Of a stretch of 52,065 bases of DNA, positions 17,213-25,258 are shown piece by piece; the stretch's first letter is position 1, and each line of letters opens with the position of its first letter. The position numbers and the translations under genes are program-made. This stretch comes from Sulfurimonadaceae bacterium (GTDB taxonomy: Bacteria > Campylobacterota > Campylobacteria > Campylobacterales > Sulfurimonadaceae), in NCBI GenBank assembly GCA_016744905.1, contig JADGDM010000011.1, positions 1 to 52,065 of the forward strand, written 5' to 3'. The notes beneath the pieces were generated by a model, which did no database searches, was not told where the DNA came from, and worked only from the letters and a program-made list of their open reading frames with translations.

Positions 17213-19933
17213 TTATCTCGAAAGCGCTAAGATAGCTGCTACACCCAAACTCATCTGATAAAAGATAGTCGAACTCTCTTTAACCATCTGCCAACCAGAC
17301 ACATAATCAAGCTTCATCGGTACGATGATAGTATCACCCGCTTGCACCGTAATACGAGAACTAAACCACCCTGCTTCATATCTGACGGCCAAGCCATTAG
17401 CGCGCACAACATACACTGCTTCCTCATCAGCAATATCATCAAAACCACCTGCTGCTTGAATGTATTCATCCACACTCAAACCTTTTTTAAAGATGAACGT
17501 GTTTTGATTAAGCACTTCTCCAAAAACAAAAATCGTATCATTATGTGTTGGCACATGTAAAACATCACCATCTTCTAAAACAATATCACTGTCTTCACTG
17601 GTGTAGGTTTTCTCATCTAGCTGAATGGTAATACGTCCAATAGGTGCATATTTTTCAGCCTCTTTAGCCATCTCTTCTGTAAACAGTACCAAACTCTGCT
17701 TTTGTCCAGGAATCTCTCCAAATTTCTCAGAGGAGTTAGAGAAGTAAAGTGCTTTTTGCTTCATCTTTGAAACACTTTGACGCATCTGATCTTTCTGACG
17801 CACTGCCAAACTCAAACGTGTAAAAACAGCCCCTTTAATAAAGGCCACATCAGTATAACCCCCAGCGCGCTCAATTACATGTGATAGCTTTTCACCACTT
17901 TCAATAGAGTATCTTCCTGGGAATTTAACTTGACCACTAAGTCTAACAAATTTCGACTCATGCCAGTTTGGAATGGCAAACAGTTTTACCTCATCATAGG
18001 GTTGAAGTTTAAAGTTATCTTTCATAGCAGTAACCAACGAGAGATTTTCAACACTTTTAATCCGTTCACCCTCAACAATATTAAAGTGGCTTACTTCAAA
18101 TGTTTTAAGATACGCCTTTGTTGTAGTTCCCCCTGCGATCCCAATCAGATCATTAATCCCCATACCTTTTTGGTAAACATAGTTTTTAGGAATAATCACT
18201 TCCCCACTAATGGCCACAGTCTCTAAGGCATGTGTGGTATAAAAATCTAAAATACTCACTTCATCATAAGGTTTAAGTGTAAAATCACTATCTTTTTCAA
18301 GATCTAATATAAACGACGCTTTCCCCTCTTCACTCTCGCGATCAACTTTAATCTGTTTTGTATCTGCAAAAACGCGATAACGCACACCCTCTTCGATAGA
18401 CTCACTTTTAAAATCTACGCTGTTATAAACATCTCTAAGTTTTAACCCTGTGTAATACTGTAACTTAATAGGTTTATCAAGCGCATCACCTTTAACATAT
18501 ACATAAGGATTCTCTTTTACACTCATATTGTTAAAAATGTAAATCTCATCACTATTTTGAAGTTGAACATCACTCTTTTTACTAAGCACATCACCTAAAT
18601 TAAAAGAGATCACTTCATGATTTAAACGACTCAGACGTTTAACCAAGCCATAAATCATATTCGTATCATCTAAAAATAGTCCCTCATAGGAATTTTCTTT
18701 TATCTCTCTCTCAAACAGTGCGCTGAGTGACTTACTCTTTTTAATACTTCGCTCTCCTGGAAAAACAACATTTCCAAACAGACTGACAGATTTGATCTCT
18801 CTATCACTAATAGGTCGAACATAAACGATATCACCTTTTTTCAGTCTGTATTTTTTTGCATCACTTAAGGCCACAGATTCGATACTAATATGTGAATTTT
18901 CATCAAAACGCTTAACTTTAATTCCAAACTTTTTAGCCGTAGCACTTAAGTTACTTGCGTAGTTTAAAAGATCTGCTAGGGTCTCATTTTTCTTTAACTC
19001 AAAAATTCCCGGTGTGCGTACTGCACCTAAAAGAGAGACATCATTTTGAATACTTGGCACAACAATCACATCTCCAAAACGAAGAAATTTATTATTTTTA
19101 CTCACCCCATAACGGATCAAAGCATACAAGTCAAAATGCGCAATTGTTTTTCCATTACGTTTCAGTAAAACATTACGCATACTTCCCTCAGGCAAAACAC
19201 CTTGGGCTGTTTTCAAGGCATCCAAAACAGTTGAAAATGATTGAACATTATAGATTCCAGGTGCATACACCTGACCCGTGATAGTGACTTGAATACTTGA
19301 AAACGTTGAAAGATCTACATACGCTGTTGAACTTGAGTAAGCAGACTCTAAAGAAGCAATCAACTTTGCTTTTGCTTTATTAAATGGCATTCCCGCAACA
19401 TGCACTGCTCCGAGTTCAGAAATTAAGATATCGCCATTATGATTAACAGTGACTTGCTTATTTTTATTTGACTTTCCATAAAGAGAGAGATCAAAAATAT
19501 CACCCACATTAATAATATAATCATCAGGAACTGGAAGAGAAGCGGGATTAACTTCATTATTGTTTTTTAAAAATTGTGCGCCATAACGTTTTAACTTTTC
19601 TGTAGAGATACGAACTTGATGTTCTAATATTTTTTCTAAACGTTTGTCACTGGTTTTATAAAAAAGTGGTGTTGCAGAGGTGTAATCAATTTTTTTTGTG
19701 TCTACAGATACTTTTTTTGTCACACTATTTTCTTTAGCAACTATTTCGTTATTAATTTTTTGCACTTCCTGTTTTGCAACGACTTGCTCACCAGCATTAC
19801 CCTTTAGTTTACTTAATAAAGAAGGGTCACTCATCACTTGCTGTGCTAAAGCTGGGTTTTGAGCAATAAGCTCTTCTGGTGAAAGTGCGAAAAGAGAGAA
19901 AGTAAGACTCAAAAGTAAAAATAGTTTATTCAA
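17213..19933 (-). CDS. Polysaccharide export protein with SLBB repeats (Wza-like OPX)
   Basis: A 906-aa outer-membrane polysaccharide export protein. A signal peptide (MNKLFLLLSLTFSLFALS) is followed by a coiled/charged spacer, the Poly_export domain (about residues 130-225, DDYIINVGDIFDLSLYGKSN) and then multiple SLBB repeats with the recurring pattern seen in VTITGQVYAPGIYNV, SLLGAVRTPGIFEL, SLFGNVVFPGERSIK, AISGEVIIPKNYVYQ and RLSGQVKFPGRYSIES. It is much longer than E. coli Wza (379 aa); the extra SLBB repeats suggest a long periplasmic channel. A C-terminal hydrophobic stretch ends the protein. No lipobox cysteine is seen after the signal peptide. It starts the minus-strand operon with wzz and pgi, about 170 bases from the divergent rho gene. 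Confidence 0.88.
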   Translation of the reverse strand: MNKLFLLLSLTFSLFALSPEELIAQNPALAQQVMSDPSLLSKLKGNAGEQVVAKQEVQKINNEIVAKENSVTKKVSVDTKKIDYTSATPLFYKTSDKRLEKILEHQVRISTEKLKRYGAQFLKNNNEVNPASLPVPDDYIINVGDIFDLSLYGKSNKNKQVTVNHNGDILISELGAVHVAGMPFNKAKAKLIASLESAYSSSTAYVDLSTFSSIQVTITGQVYAPGIYNVQSFSTVLDALKTAQGVLPEGSMRNVLLKRNGKTIAHFDLYALIRYGVSKNNKFLRFGDVIVVPSIQNDVSLLGAVRTPGIFELKKNETLADLLNYASNLSATAKKFGIKVKRFDENSHISIESVALSDAKKYRLKKGDIVYVRPISDREIKSVSLFGNVVFPGERSIKKSKSLSALFEREIKENSYEGLFLDDTNMIYGLVKRLSRLNHEVISFNLGDVLSKKSDVQLQNSDEIYIFNNMSVKENPYVYVKGDALDKPIKLQYYTGLKLRDVYNSVDFKSESIEEGVRYRVFADTKQIKVDRESEEGKASFILDLEKDSDFTLKPYDEVSILDFYTTHALETVAISGEVIIPKNYVYQKGMGINDLIGIAGGTTTKAYLKTFEVSHFNIVEGERIKSVENLSLVTAMKDNFKLQPYDEVKLFAIPNWHESKFVRLSGQVKFPGRYSIESGEKLSHVIERAGGYTDVAFIKGAVFTRLSLAVRQKDQMRQSVSKMKQKALYFSNSSEKFGEIPGQKQSLVLFTEEMAKEAEKYAPIGRITIQLDEKTYTSEDSDIVLEDGDVLHVPTHNDTIFVFGEVLNQNTFIFKKGLSVDEYIQAAGGFDDIADEEAVYVVRANGLAVRYEAGWFSSRITVQAGDTIIVPMKLDYVSGWQMVKESSTIFYQMSLGVAAILALSR

Positions 19934-19968
19934 AATAGTTATCCTATGATTTAATGTACATAACTGTG

Positions 19969-19974
19969 ATTATA
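19969..19974 (-). promoter_or_regulatory. Probable -10 box (TATAAT) for the SLBB export operon
   Basis: TATAAT on the minus strand 36 bases upstream of the export gene's ATG, with an AGGA ribosome site nearer the start. It sits back to back with the rho promoter. Confidence 0.5.
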
Positions 19975-19994
19975 TTCAATTTTCGCTTATTTTC

Positions 19995-20023
19995 TTGACA
20001 CTTGTCTCTTTAAAGAGTAAAAT
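19995..20023 (+). promoter_or_regulatory. Sigma-70 promoter of rho (TTGACA-N17-TAAAAT)
   Basis: A perfect -35 hexamer TTGACA (19995-20000) and a TAAAAT -10 box (20018-20023) at 17-base spacing, leaving an untranslated leader of about 70 bases before the rho ATG. A leader of this size would leave room for Rho autoregulation, but I see no specific element. Confidence 0.7.
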
Positions 20024-20102
20024 TACAACATTATTACAAAAGACCTCTCCCAAATTCGATAACTCTTTCGAACAAATCCCAAAAAACTAAGGCTCCGCAT
20101 TT

Positions 20103-21464
20103 ATGAGTGAAAATTCACACCCTCAGAAAAACCCAAACAGTTCAGCTAACAATAAACCAAGAAATAACAAACCAAAAAGTAACTCAAGAACCCATGTTCC
20201 AGTTAAGGGTCATACCGTTGATGATTTACGTTCAAAGGCACTTGAAGAGTTAATCGAAATCGCAACAAAACTTGAAGTAGAGCACCCAAATGAGTTAAAA
20301 CGTCAAGACCTTATCTTTGAGATTTTAAAATCTCAAGTTGAGCAAGGTGGATTTATCCTTTTCACGGGTATCCTTGAAGTCATGAGTGATGGTTATGGAT
20401 TTTTACGTTCACAAGATACGCAATTTTCTGACTCTCAACATGATGCCTATGTTTCAAGCACACAAATCAAGCGTTTTGCACTACGTAATGGTGATGTGGT
20501 AACCGGTCAAGTACGCCCTCCAAAAGATCAAGAACGTTACTACGCACTACTTAAGATAGAAGCGATTAACTACATGCCACCTGAAGAGAGTAAAAAACGT
20601 CCTCTTTTTGAAAATCTTACCCCACTTTACGCACTTGAACAACTTCAACTGGAGTATGACAAAAATAAACTCGCTGGGCGTATGATGGACCTTTTCTGTC
20701 CCGTTGGTAAGGGTCAACGTGGTCTGATCGTTGCGCCACCGCGTTCTGGTAAGACTGAGCTTCTAAAAGATATCGCTCACGGTATCAGTCGCAATAATCC
20801 AGATGCTGAATTGATGGTTTTACTTGTTGATGAACGACCTGAAGAGGTAACAGACATGGAGCGTTCAGTTCAAGGTGAAGTATACAGTTCAACCTTTGAT
20901 ATGCCTGCTAAAAACCATGTGAAAGTAGCCGAAATGGTGATCGAACGCGCAAAACGTAAGGTGGAGCTTGGTAAAGATGTTATCATCTTACTTGACTCAA
21001 TTACCCGTCTTGCTCGTGCTTACAATACTGTAACGCCTTCAAGCGGTAAGGTTCTCTCTGGTGGTGTTGATGCCAACGCACTACATAAACCAAAACGTTT
21101 TTTTGGAGCGGCGCGTAACCTTGAAGATGGTGGATCTTTAACCATTATCGCTACCGCTCTGGTTGAAACTGGTTCACGTATGGACGAGGTTATCTTTGAA
21201 GAATTTAAAGGTACGGGTAACTCCGAAGTTGTGCTTAGTCGCGCAATTGCTGAACGACGAATATTTCCTGCTATCGACATCTTAAAATCAGGAACACGTA
21301 AAGAAGAGCTTTTGATTGGTGAGTCTATTTTACAAAAAGTATTTGTTTTACGCTCAATGTTACACAAACAAGATAATGAGATAGAAGCCCTTAAATTTCT
21401 CTACAACACCATGAAAAAATCAGATACCAATGCTGAATTTCTTGAGAGTATGAATAACGGATAA
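20103..21464 (+). CDS. rho: Transcription termination factor Rho
   Basis: A 453-aa hexameric RNA-dependent ATPase that ends transcription. After an Asn/Lys/Ser-rich basic N-terminal tail (about residues 1-35) come the Rho_N helix ([18 protein letters not shown]), the cold-shock-like RNA-binding domain ([19 protein letters not shown]) and the ATPase with Walker [10 protein letters not shown] near residue 213, [13 protein letters not shown] and [17 protein letters not shown]. The Q/R-loop region ([20 protein letters not shown]) is intact. ATG at 20103 has TAAGG some nine bases before it. The gene is closely followed by murI, three bases after its stop. Confidence 0.97.
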   Translation: MSENSHPQKNPNSSANNKPRNNKPKSNSRTHVPVKGHTVDDLRSKALEELIEIATKLEVEHPNELKRQDLIFEILKSQVEQGGFILFTGILEVMSDGYGFLRSQDTQFSDSQHDAYVSSTQIKRFALRNGDVVTGQVRPPKDQERYYALLKIEAINYMPPEESKKRPLFENLTPLYALEQLQLEYDKNKLAGRMMDLFCPVGKGQRGLIVAPPRSGKTELLKDIAHGISRNNPDAELMVLLVDERPEEVTDMERSVQGEVYSSTFDMPAKNHVKVAEMVIERAKRKVELGKDVIILLDSITRLARAYNTVTPSSGKVLSGGVDANALHKPKRFFGAARNLEDGGSLTIIATALVETGSRMDEVIFEEFKGTGNSEVVLSRAIAERRIFPAIDILKSGTRKEELLIGESILQKVFVLRSMLHKQDNEIEALKFLYNTMKKSDTNAEFLESMNNG

Positions 21465-21467
21465 GAG

Positions 21468-22211
21468 ATGAAAGTAGGTGTTTTTGATAGTGGAATTGGT
21501 GGTCTTAGTGTTGTCAAATCTTTACTAGAGCACCAACTTTTTGAAGAGATCATCTACTATGGAGACACTGCCCGTGTCCCGTATGGAGTCAAAGATAAAA
21601 ACACTATCCTACGTTACTCTCTCGACGCCCTAGAATTTTTCAAAAACTTTGATATTGATCTACTTATCGTTGCGTGCAATACCGTCAGTGCTTACGCGCT
21701 AGAAGAGATGCGCGAGGCTGCCCCTTTTGAAGTTGTTGGTGTCGTTGAAGCTGGCGCGCTGGCGTGTAAAAATGCGATGAATAATACGCAATCAAATATC
21801 TTAATACTCGGCACCAAGGCAACGGTAAACTCTAAGGCTTACGAAAACCTACTCTCAAGTTATGCCTACGAAAATGTCAGCGCGCTGGCGACCTCTCTTT
21901 TTGTTCCCATCGTAGAAGAAGAACTTTATGAGAGTGAAGTTTTACAAAGCACGATGAGACACTATTTTAAAGATATTCAAACACCAGATGCCATCATCTT
22001 AGGCTGTACCCATTTTCCCCTTATCTCGGCTCAAATCTCAGCGTATTTTGATGATAAAAGTAAACTGATTCACTCAGGTGAAGCCATCGTCGAGTACCTC
22101 GAATCTAAAATAAAATTTGCAAAAAAGTTCCCAGAGCCTAAACTGAAATTTTTCGCTTCAGAAAATCCAGATGCACTGAAAGCCGTGGCAAAAAAATGGT
22201 TAAATTTATAG
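21468..22211 (+). CDS. murI: Glutamate racemase
   Basis: Makes D-glutamate for peptidoglycan. The 247-aa enzyme shows GVFDSGIGGLSVVKSL at the N-terminus, YYGDTARVPYGVKD, the first catalytic cysteine in LIVACNTVSAYAL and the second in AIILGCTHFPLI. ATG follows rho by three bases with GATAAGAG as a weak ribosome site. The dnaX gene starts 21 bases later, so rho-murI-dnaX appear to be one transcription unit. Two GCGCGC palindromes lie in this gene (21754 and 21880). Confidence 0.95.
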   Translation: MKVGVFDSGIGGLSVVKSLLEHQLFEEIIYYGDTARVPYGVKDKNTILRYSLDALEFFKNFDIDLLIVACNTVSAYALEEMREAAPFEVVGVVEAGALACKNAMNNTQSNILILGTKATVNSKAYENLLSSYAYENVSALATSLFVPIVEEELYESEVLQSTMRHYFKDIQTPDAIILGCTHFPLISAQISAYFDDKSKLIHSGEAIVEYLESKIKFAKKFPEPKLKFFASENPDALKAVAKKWLNL

Positions 22212-22232
22212 TAGATTAGATAAAATCAACCT

Positions 22233-24017
22233 ATGAAAGCACAATCAGAAGTCTTAGCACGAAAATACCGTCCCAATAGTTTTAATGAAGTCATCGGTCA
22301 AGAGAGCATCTCTCAAACACTGGCCCTCTCACTTGACAGTAACCGTATCGCACATGCCTACCTTTTTTCAGGTCTTCGTGGTTCAGGTAAAACCTCAACG
22401 GCGCGTATCTTTGCCAAGGCACTGGTCTGTGATAATGGTCCAAGTTCTACACCTTGTGGCACTTGTAACTCTTGTGAAATGGCCAATGCGGGTCGTCATA
22501 TGGACATCATTGAGATGGACGCTGCATCGAGTCGTAAGATAGATGATATTCGTGATCTGATTGAACATACCAAATATAAACCATCAAGTGCGCGCTATAA
22601 AGTTTTTATCATTGATGAAGTACACATGCTCACCAAAGAGGCGTTTAATGCTCTGCTTAAAACACTTGAAGAGCCACCAGAGTACATCAAGTTTATCTTA
22701 GCCACCACGGATCCTCTTAAACTACCTGCGACCATATTAAGTCGTACTCAACACTTCCGATTTAAACGTATATCTCAACAAAACATCGTAAATCATCTTA
22801 TTCATATTTTAAATCTTGAAGGAGTTGAATTTCAACATGAAGCCATAGAAATTCTAGCGCGCTCGGGTTCGGGAAGTCTTCGTGACACCCTAACGCTACT
22901 TGATCAAGCTATCATCTACTCTAAAAATTTTGTGGATGTTAAAACAGTGACAGATATGTTGGGTCTCGTTGATCCTGAGTTTATCAACGCTATTTTTAGA
23001 TCTGTGTTTGCCAAAGACAGCGCACAGATCATTGAACATGTAAAGTCATTAGAAGATTATGAACCTGTGATGATTGTTGATGAGTTGATTGCTTATCTAA
23101 AAGAGAAGCTTTATAGTCAAGACCCTCATTTTTCGACTCTAGTTTTAGAACGCTTTTTTAGAATTCTCAGCGAAGCCAAATCACTTTTTTCCATCAATGC
23201 TGATGGAGGATTTGTACTTAGTCTTATCTTTTTTAAGATGGTCGAAGCCTTACGAATTAAAGAAGTTGACCTTCTTATTGAAGAGTTTGAATCACAAATG
23301 CAACGTCCTAAAAGTGTAAGTTTAGAGACAACAACTGCTGAAAAACCGACCCCTACACCAGTAGCAGAGTTAAATATTCCTAGTGAAATTATAGAAGATG
23401 TTGCACCACCAAGTATGGAAAAAAATGAAAGTATTGAACTGACCTTAGAAGTACCTATTCAAGCCCCTAAAATTGAAACACCACAGGCTGAAGAAGAGCA
23501 TGAACCAAGCGTTGAAGAGATGATGTTTAATGAGCTTGTTGAAAGTATCTATGATAGAAGTGACAAGCTAGGTGAGTGTTTTAAATCACAAATCCGTTTT
23601 ATCTCTTATGAAAACGAAACTTTGACCTGGGAGAGTTGTGCAAACGAAGAGTGTAAGGCACAACTGCGTCACACTTATGGGGTTATCAAACAGTTTGTTA
23701 AAGAGATATTTGGTTTTGAGACCAAGATCAAGCATCTTCCTTGTTCAAAACCTATCGAAGAGACACCTAGTGAGCCTGAACCTCAGATAGAAGCGACACA
23801 AGCACCACAGAGTATGCCTTATGGGGATCAAACAGCATCAACCACGGCAGACATGGAGATGGGTGAGGCAGGGGGCAGTGCTTCTTGTGTGACAGGTTGT
23901 TCAGATGAAAATCCAAAAAAAGATTATGATGGGGGAAGTATCTTAGAAGAGCCACTTATTAAAAAAGCTACTGAACTCTTTGAAGCAACAAAAATCACGG
24001 TGCAGTCTAAAATTTAA
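22233..24017 (+). CDS. dnaX: DNA polymerase III subunit gamma/tau
   Basis: Clamp-loader ATPase of the replication machinery, 594 aa. Visible: VLARKYRPNSFNEVIGQESI, Walker A GLRGSGKTSTARIFAKAL (about residues 47-64), the zinc cysteines in CDNGPSSTPCGTCNSCEMA, the Walker B DEVHMLTKEAFNALLKTLEE and the SRT sensor-1 motif in TILSRTQHFRFKRI. Residues past ~365 are a low-complexity Pro/Glu/Thr-rich linker and a C-terminal tau-like domain. The gene ends in a four-base overlap with the convergent ymdB-like gene. Confidence 0.95.
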   Translation: MKAQSEVLARKYRPNSFNEVIGQESISQTLALSLDSNRIAHAYLFSGLRGSGKTSTARIFAKALVCDNGPSSTPCGTCNSCEMANAGRHMDIIEMDAASSRKIDDIRDLIEHTKYKPSSARYKVFIIDEVHMLTKEAFNALLKTLEEPPEYIKFILATTDPLKLPATILSRTQHFRFKRISQQNIVNHLIHILNLEGVEFQHEAIEILARSGSGSLRDTLTLLDQAIIYSKNFVDVKTVTDMLGLVDPEFINAIFRSVFAKDSAQIIEHVKSLEDYEPVMIVDELIAYLKEKLYSQDPHFSTLVLERFFRILSEAKSLFSINADGGFVLSLIFFKMVEALRIKEVDLLIEEFESQMQRPKSVSLETTTAEKPTPTPVAELNIPSEIIEDVAPPSMEKNESIELTLEVPIQAPKIETPQAEEEHEPSVEEMMFNELVESIYDRSDKLGECFKSQIRFISYENETLTWESCANEECKAQLRHTYGVIKQFVKEIFGFETKIKHLPCSKPIEETPSEPEPQIEATQAPQSMPYGDQTASTTADMEMGEAGGSASCVTGCSDENPKKDYDGGSILEEPLIKKATELFEATKITVQSKI

Positions 24018-24820
24018 TCGATCCACGCCTGAGTAATCAATTCACGTCCATCATCAAAGCGCTTAATCTTTAGTGCATTAATACATTTACCCTCATCAAG
24101 CTCAAAAACCACCATCTGTAAAATCTTTTTACATGTTTTTGGCACATCAAAATGTCCTCCGATAGACGTTAAAAACTTTTGAACCGGTACTTTAGCATCC
24201 ATTCCGATAACATTGTCTCTACATCCAGTCAGTCCAATATCAGTCAAATAAAGTGTATCTTTGTATATTTGTAAATCATCCGTGCTCACATGCGTATGTG
24301 TTCCTACAATGCCACTCACTCTGTCTTTTAACATAAAAAGCAAGGCACGTTTTTCACTCGTTGCTTCAGCGTGCATATCAATAAAAATATTTTTGATACC
24401 CTGCTCTTCCAGCGCGCTGACCTCAGCTTCTATCTTTGTGAAAGGATTGTCAACTAGAGGCATAGTGTAATGACCCATCAAGTTAATAACCGCTAATTTA
24501 ACGCCATTGATTTCATAAACCTTAGAACCTGTTCCCGGTGCGCTGTCTGGATAGTTCAAAGGACGAATCAACTCAAACTTATCAAAAAGATGCAATATCT
24601 CTTTTTTATCCCAAGAGTGATTTCCACCCGTCATAACATCTACCCCTGCGTTAAACAGTTCAGTTGCATTTTTTGCTGTCAATCCAAATCCATGAGAAGC
24701 ATTTTCATAATTGGCAATGACAAAATCTATTTTATACTCTTCTTTGTAGTGCGCTAAATGCTCTTTAACCATTACCCTACCTGGTCTGCCTACAATATCA
24801 CCAATAAATGCTATTTTCAT
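24014..24820 (-). CDS. YmdB-family metallophosphoesterase (TIGR00282)
   Basis: A 268-aa calcineurin-like phosphoesterase of the YmdB type, which hydrolyses 2',3'-cyclic nucleotides in characterised members and affects RNA turnover and biofilm behaviour in Bacillus. Metal-ligand motifs are in order: FIGDIVGRPGR, ANYENASHGFG, TGGNHSWDKKEIL, FIDMHAEATSEK and VGTHTHVSTDD. Length is normal and the protein looks complete. Convergent with dnaX and divergent from ppnP. The physiological role in this organism is not shown by the sequence. Confidence 0.92.
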   Translation of the reverse strand: MKIAFIGDIVGRPGRVMVKEHLAHYKEEYKIDFVIANYENASHGFGLTAKNATELFNAGVDVMTGGNHSWDKKEILHLFDKFELIRPLNYPDSAPGTGSKVYEINGVKLAVINLMGHYTMPLVDNPFTKIEAEVSALEEQGIKNIFIDMHAEATSEKRALLFMLKDRVSGIVGTHTHVSTDDLQIYKDTLYLTDIGLTGCRDNVIGMDAKVPVQKFLTSIGGHFDVPKTCKKILQMVVFELDEGKCINALKIKRFDDGRELITQAWID

Positions 24821-24839
24821 CTAAAATCTCTTATATTTT

Positions 24840-24867
24840 TTGACATTTTAACTAAAACCTCTATAAT
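24840..24867 (+). promoter_or_regulatory. Sigma-70 promoter of ppnP (TTGACA-N16-TATAAT)
   Basis: TTGACA at 24840-24845 and TATAAT at 24862-24867 with 16 bases between. An AAAGGA ribosome site at 24881-24886 and the ATG at 24894 follow. Confidence 0.7.
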
Positions 24868-24893
24868 ACACACAATAAAAAAAGGATTAGATT

Positions 24894-25205
24894 ATGGAAT
24901 TTAAAAACGTAACAGCAACACAAGCAGCAAATATCTATTATGATGGAAAAGTAACTTCACGTACACTTACTTTTGAAGATGGTTCAATCAAATCTCTTGG
25001 TATCATGATGCCAGGCGAATATACTTTTAATACAGCAGATGCAGAGATCATGGAGATGCTAAGTGGTGACCTTGAAATCCGCCTACCAGGTGAAGAAAAC
25101 TTCAAAACATTAAATACACCAGAAAGTTTTAATGTCCCAGCAAACTCATCATTTGATATTAAAATCAAGAGTGTAACTGACTACTGTTGTTCTTACATTA
25201 AATAA
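24894..25205 (+). CDS. ppnP: Pyrimidine/purine nucleoside phosphorylase
   Basis: A 103-aa single-cupin protein of the PpnP (YaiE, formerly DUF1255) family, which phosphorolyses several ribonucleosides. The whole length matches: a start of FKNVTATQAANIYYDGKVTS, then SLGIMMPGEYTFNTADAEIM, and the C-terminal VPANSSFDIKIKSVTDYCCS. It has its own good promoter and ribosome site. A 7-base inverted repeat lies after its stop (25221-25246), in the leader of the next gene. Confidence 0.92.
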   Translation: MEFKNVTATQAANIYYDGKVTSRTLTFEDGSIKSLGIMMPGEYTFNTADAEIMEMLSGDLEIRLPGEENFKTLNTPESFNVPANSSFDIKIKSVTDYCCSYIK

Positions 25206-25220
25206 ATTAATATATTTTTT

Positions 25221-25246
25221 GGTATTATATTTAGTTATTTAATACC
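25221..25246 (+). promoter_or_regulatory. Inverted repeat overlapping a -10 box before the hybrid kinase
   Basis: GGTATTA (25221-25227) and TAATACC (25240-25246) form a perfect 7-bp inverted repeat with a 12-base spacer. A likely -10 (TATTAT, 25223-25228) preceded by a T-run lies inside the left arm, and the GAGG ribosome site follows the right arm directly. It could be an operator or a leader hairpin that also slows read-through from ppnP; the sequence does not decide. Confidence 0.45.
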
Positions 25247-25258
25247 GAGGAAATATCT

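Noticed and set aside
20103-20210. The Asn/Lys/Ser-rich tail of Rho as a possible prion-like or inserted domain.
   Set aside because: Basic low-complexity N-terminal tails of this size are common in Rho proteins; nothing shows a separate function.
23923-23933. A slippery-like A-run (A AAA AAA G) near the end of dnaX, as in the programmed frameshift that makes gamma in E. coli.
   Set aside because: A -1 slip here would hit a TGA within three codons and shorten the protein by only about 25-30 residues, so it would not make a gamma-type product. No downstream stimulatory stem is evident.
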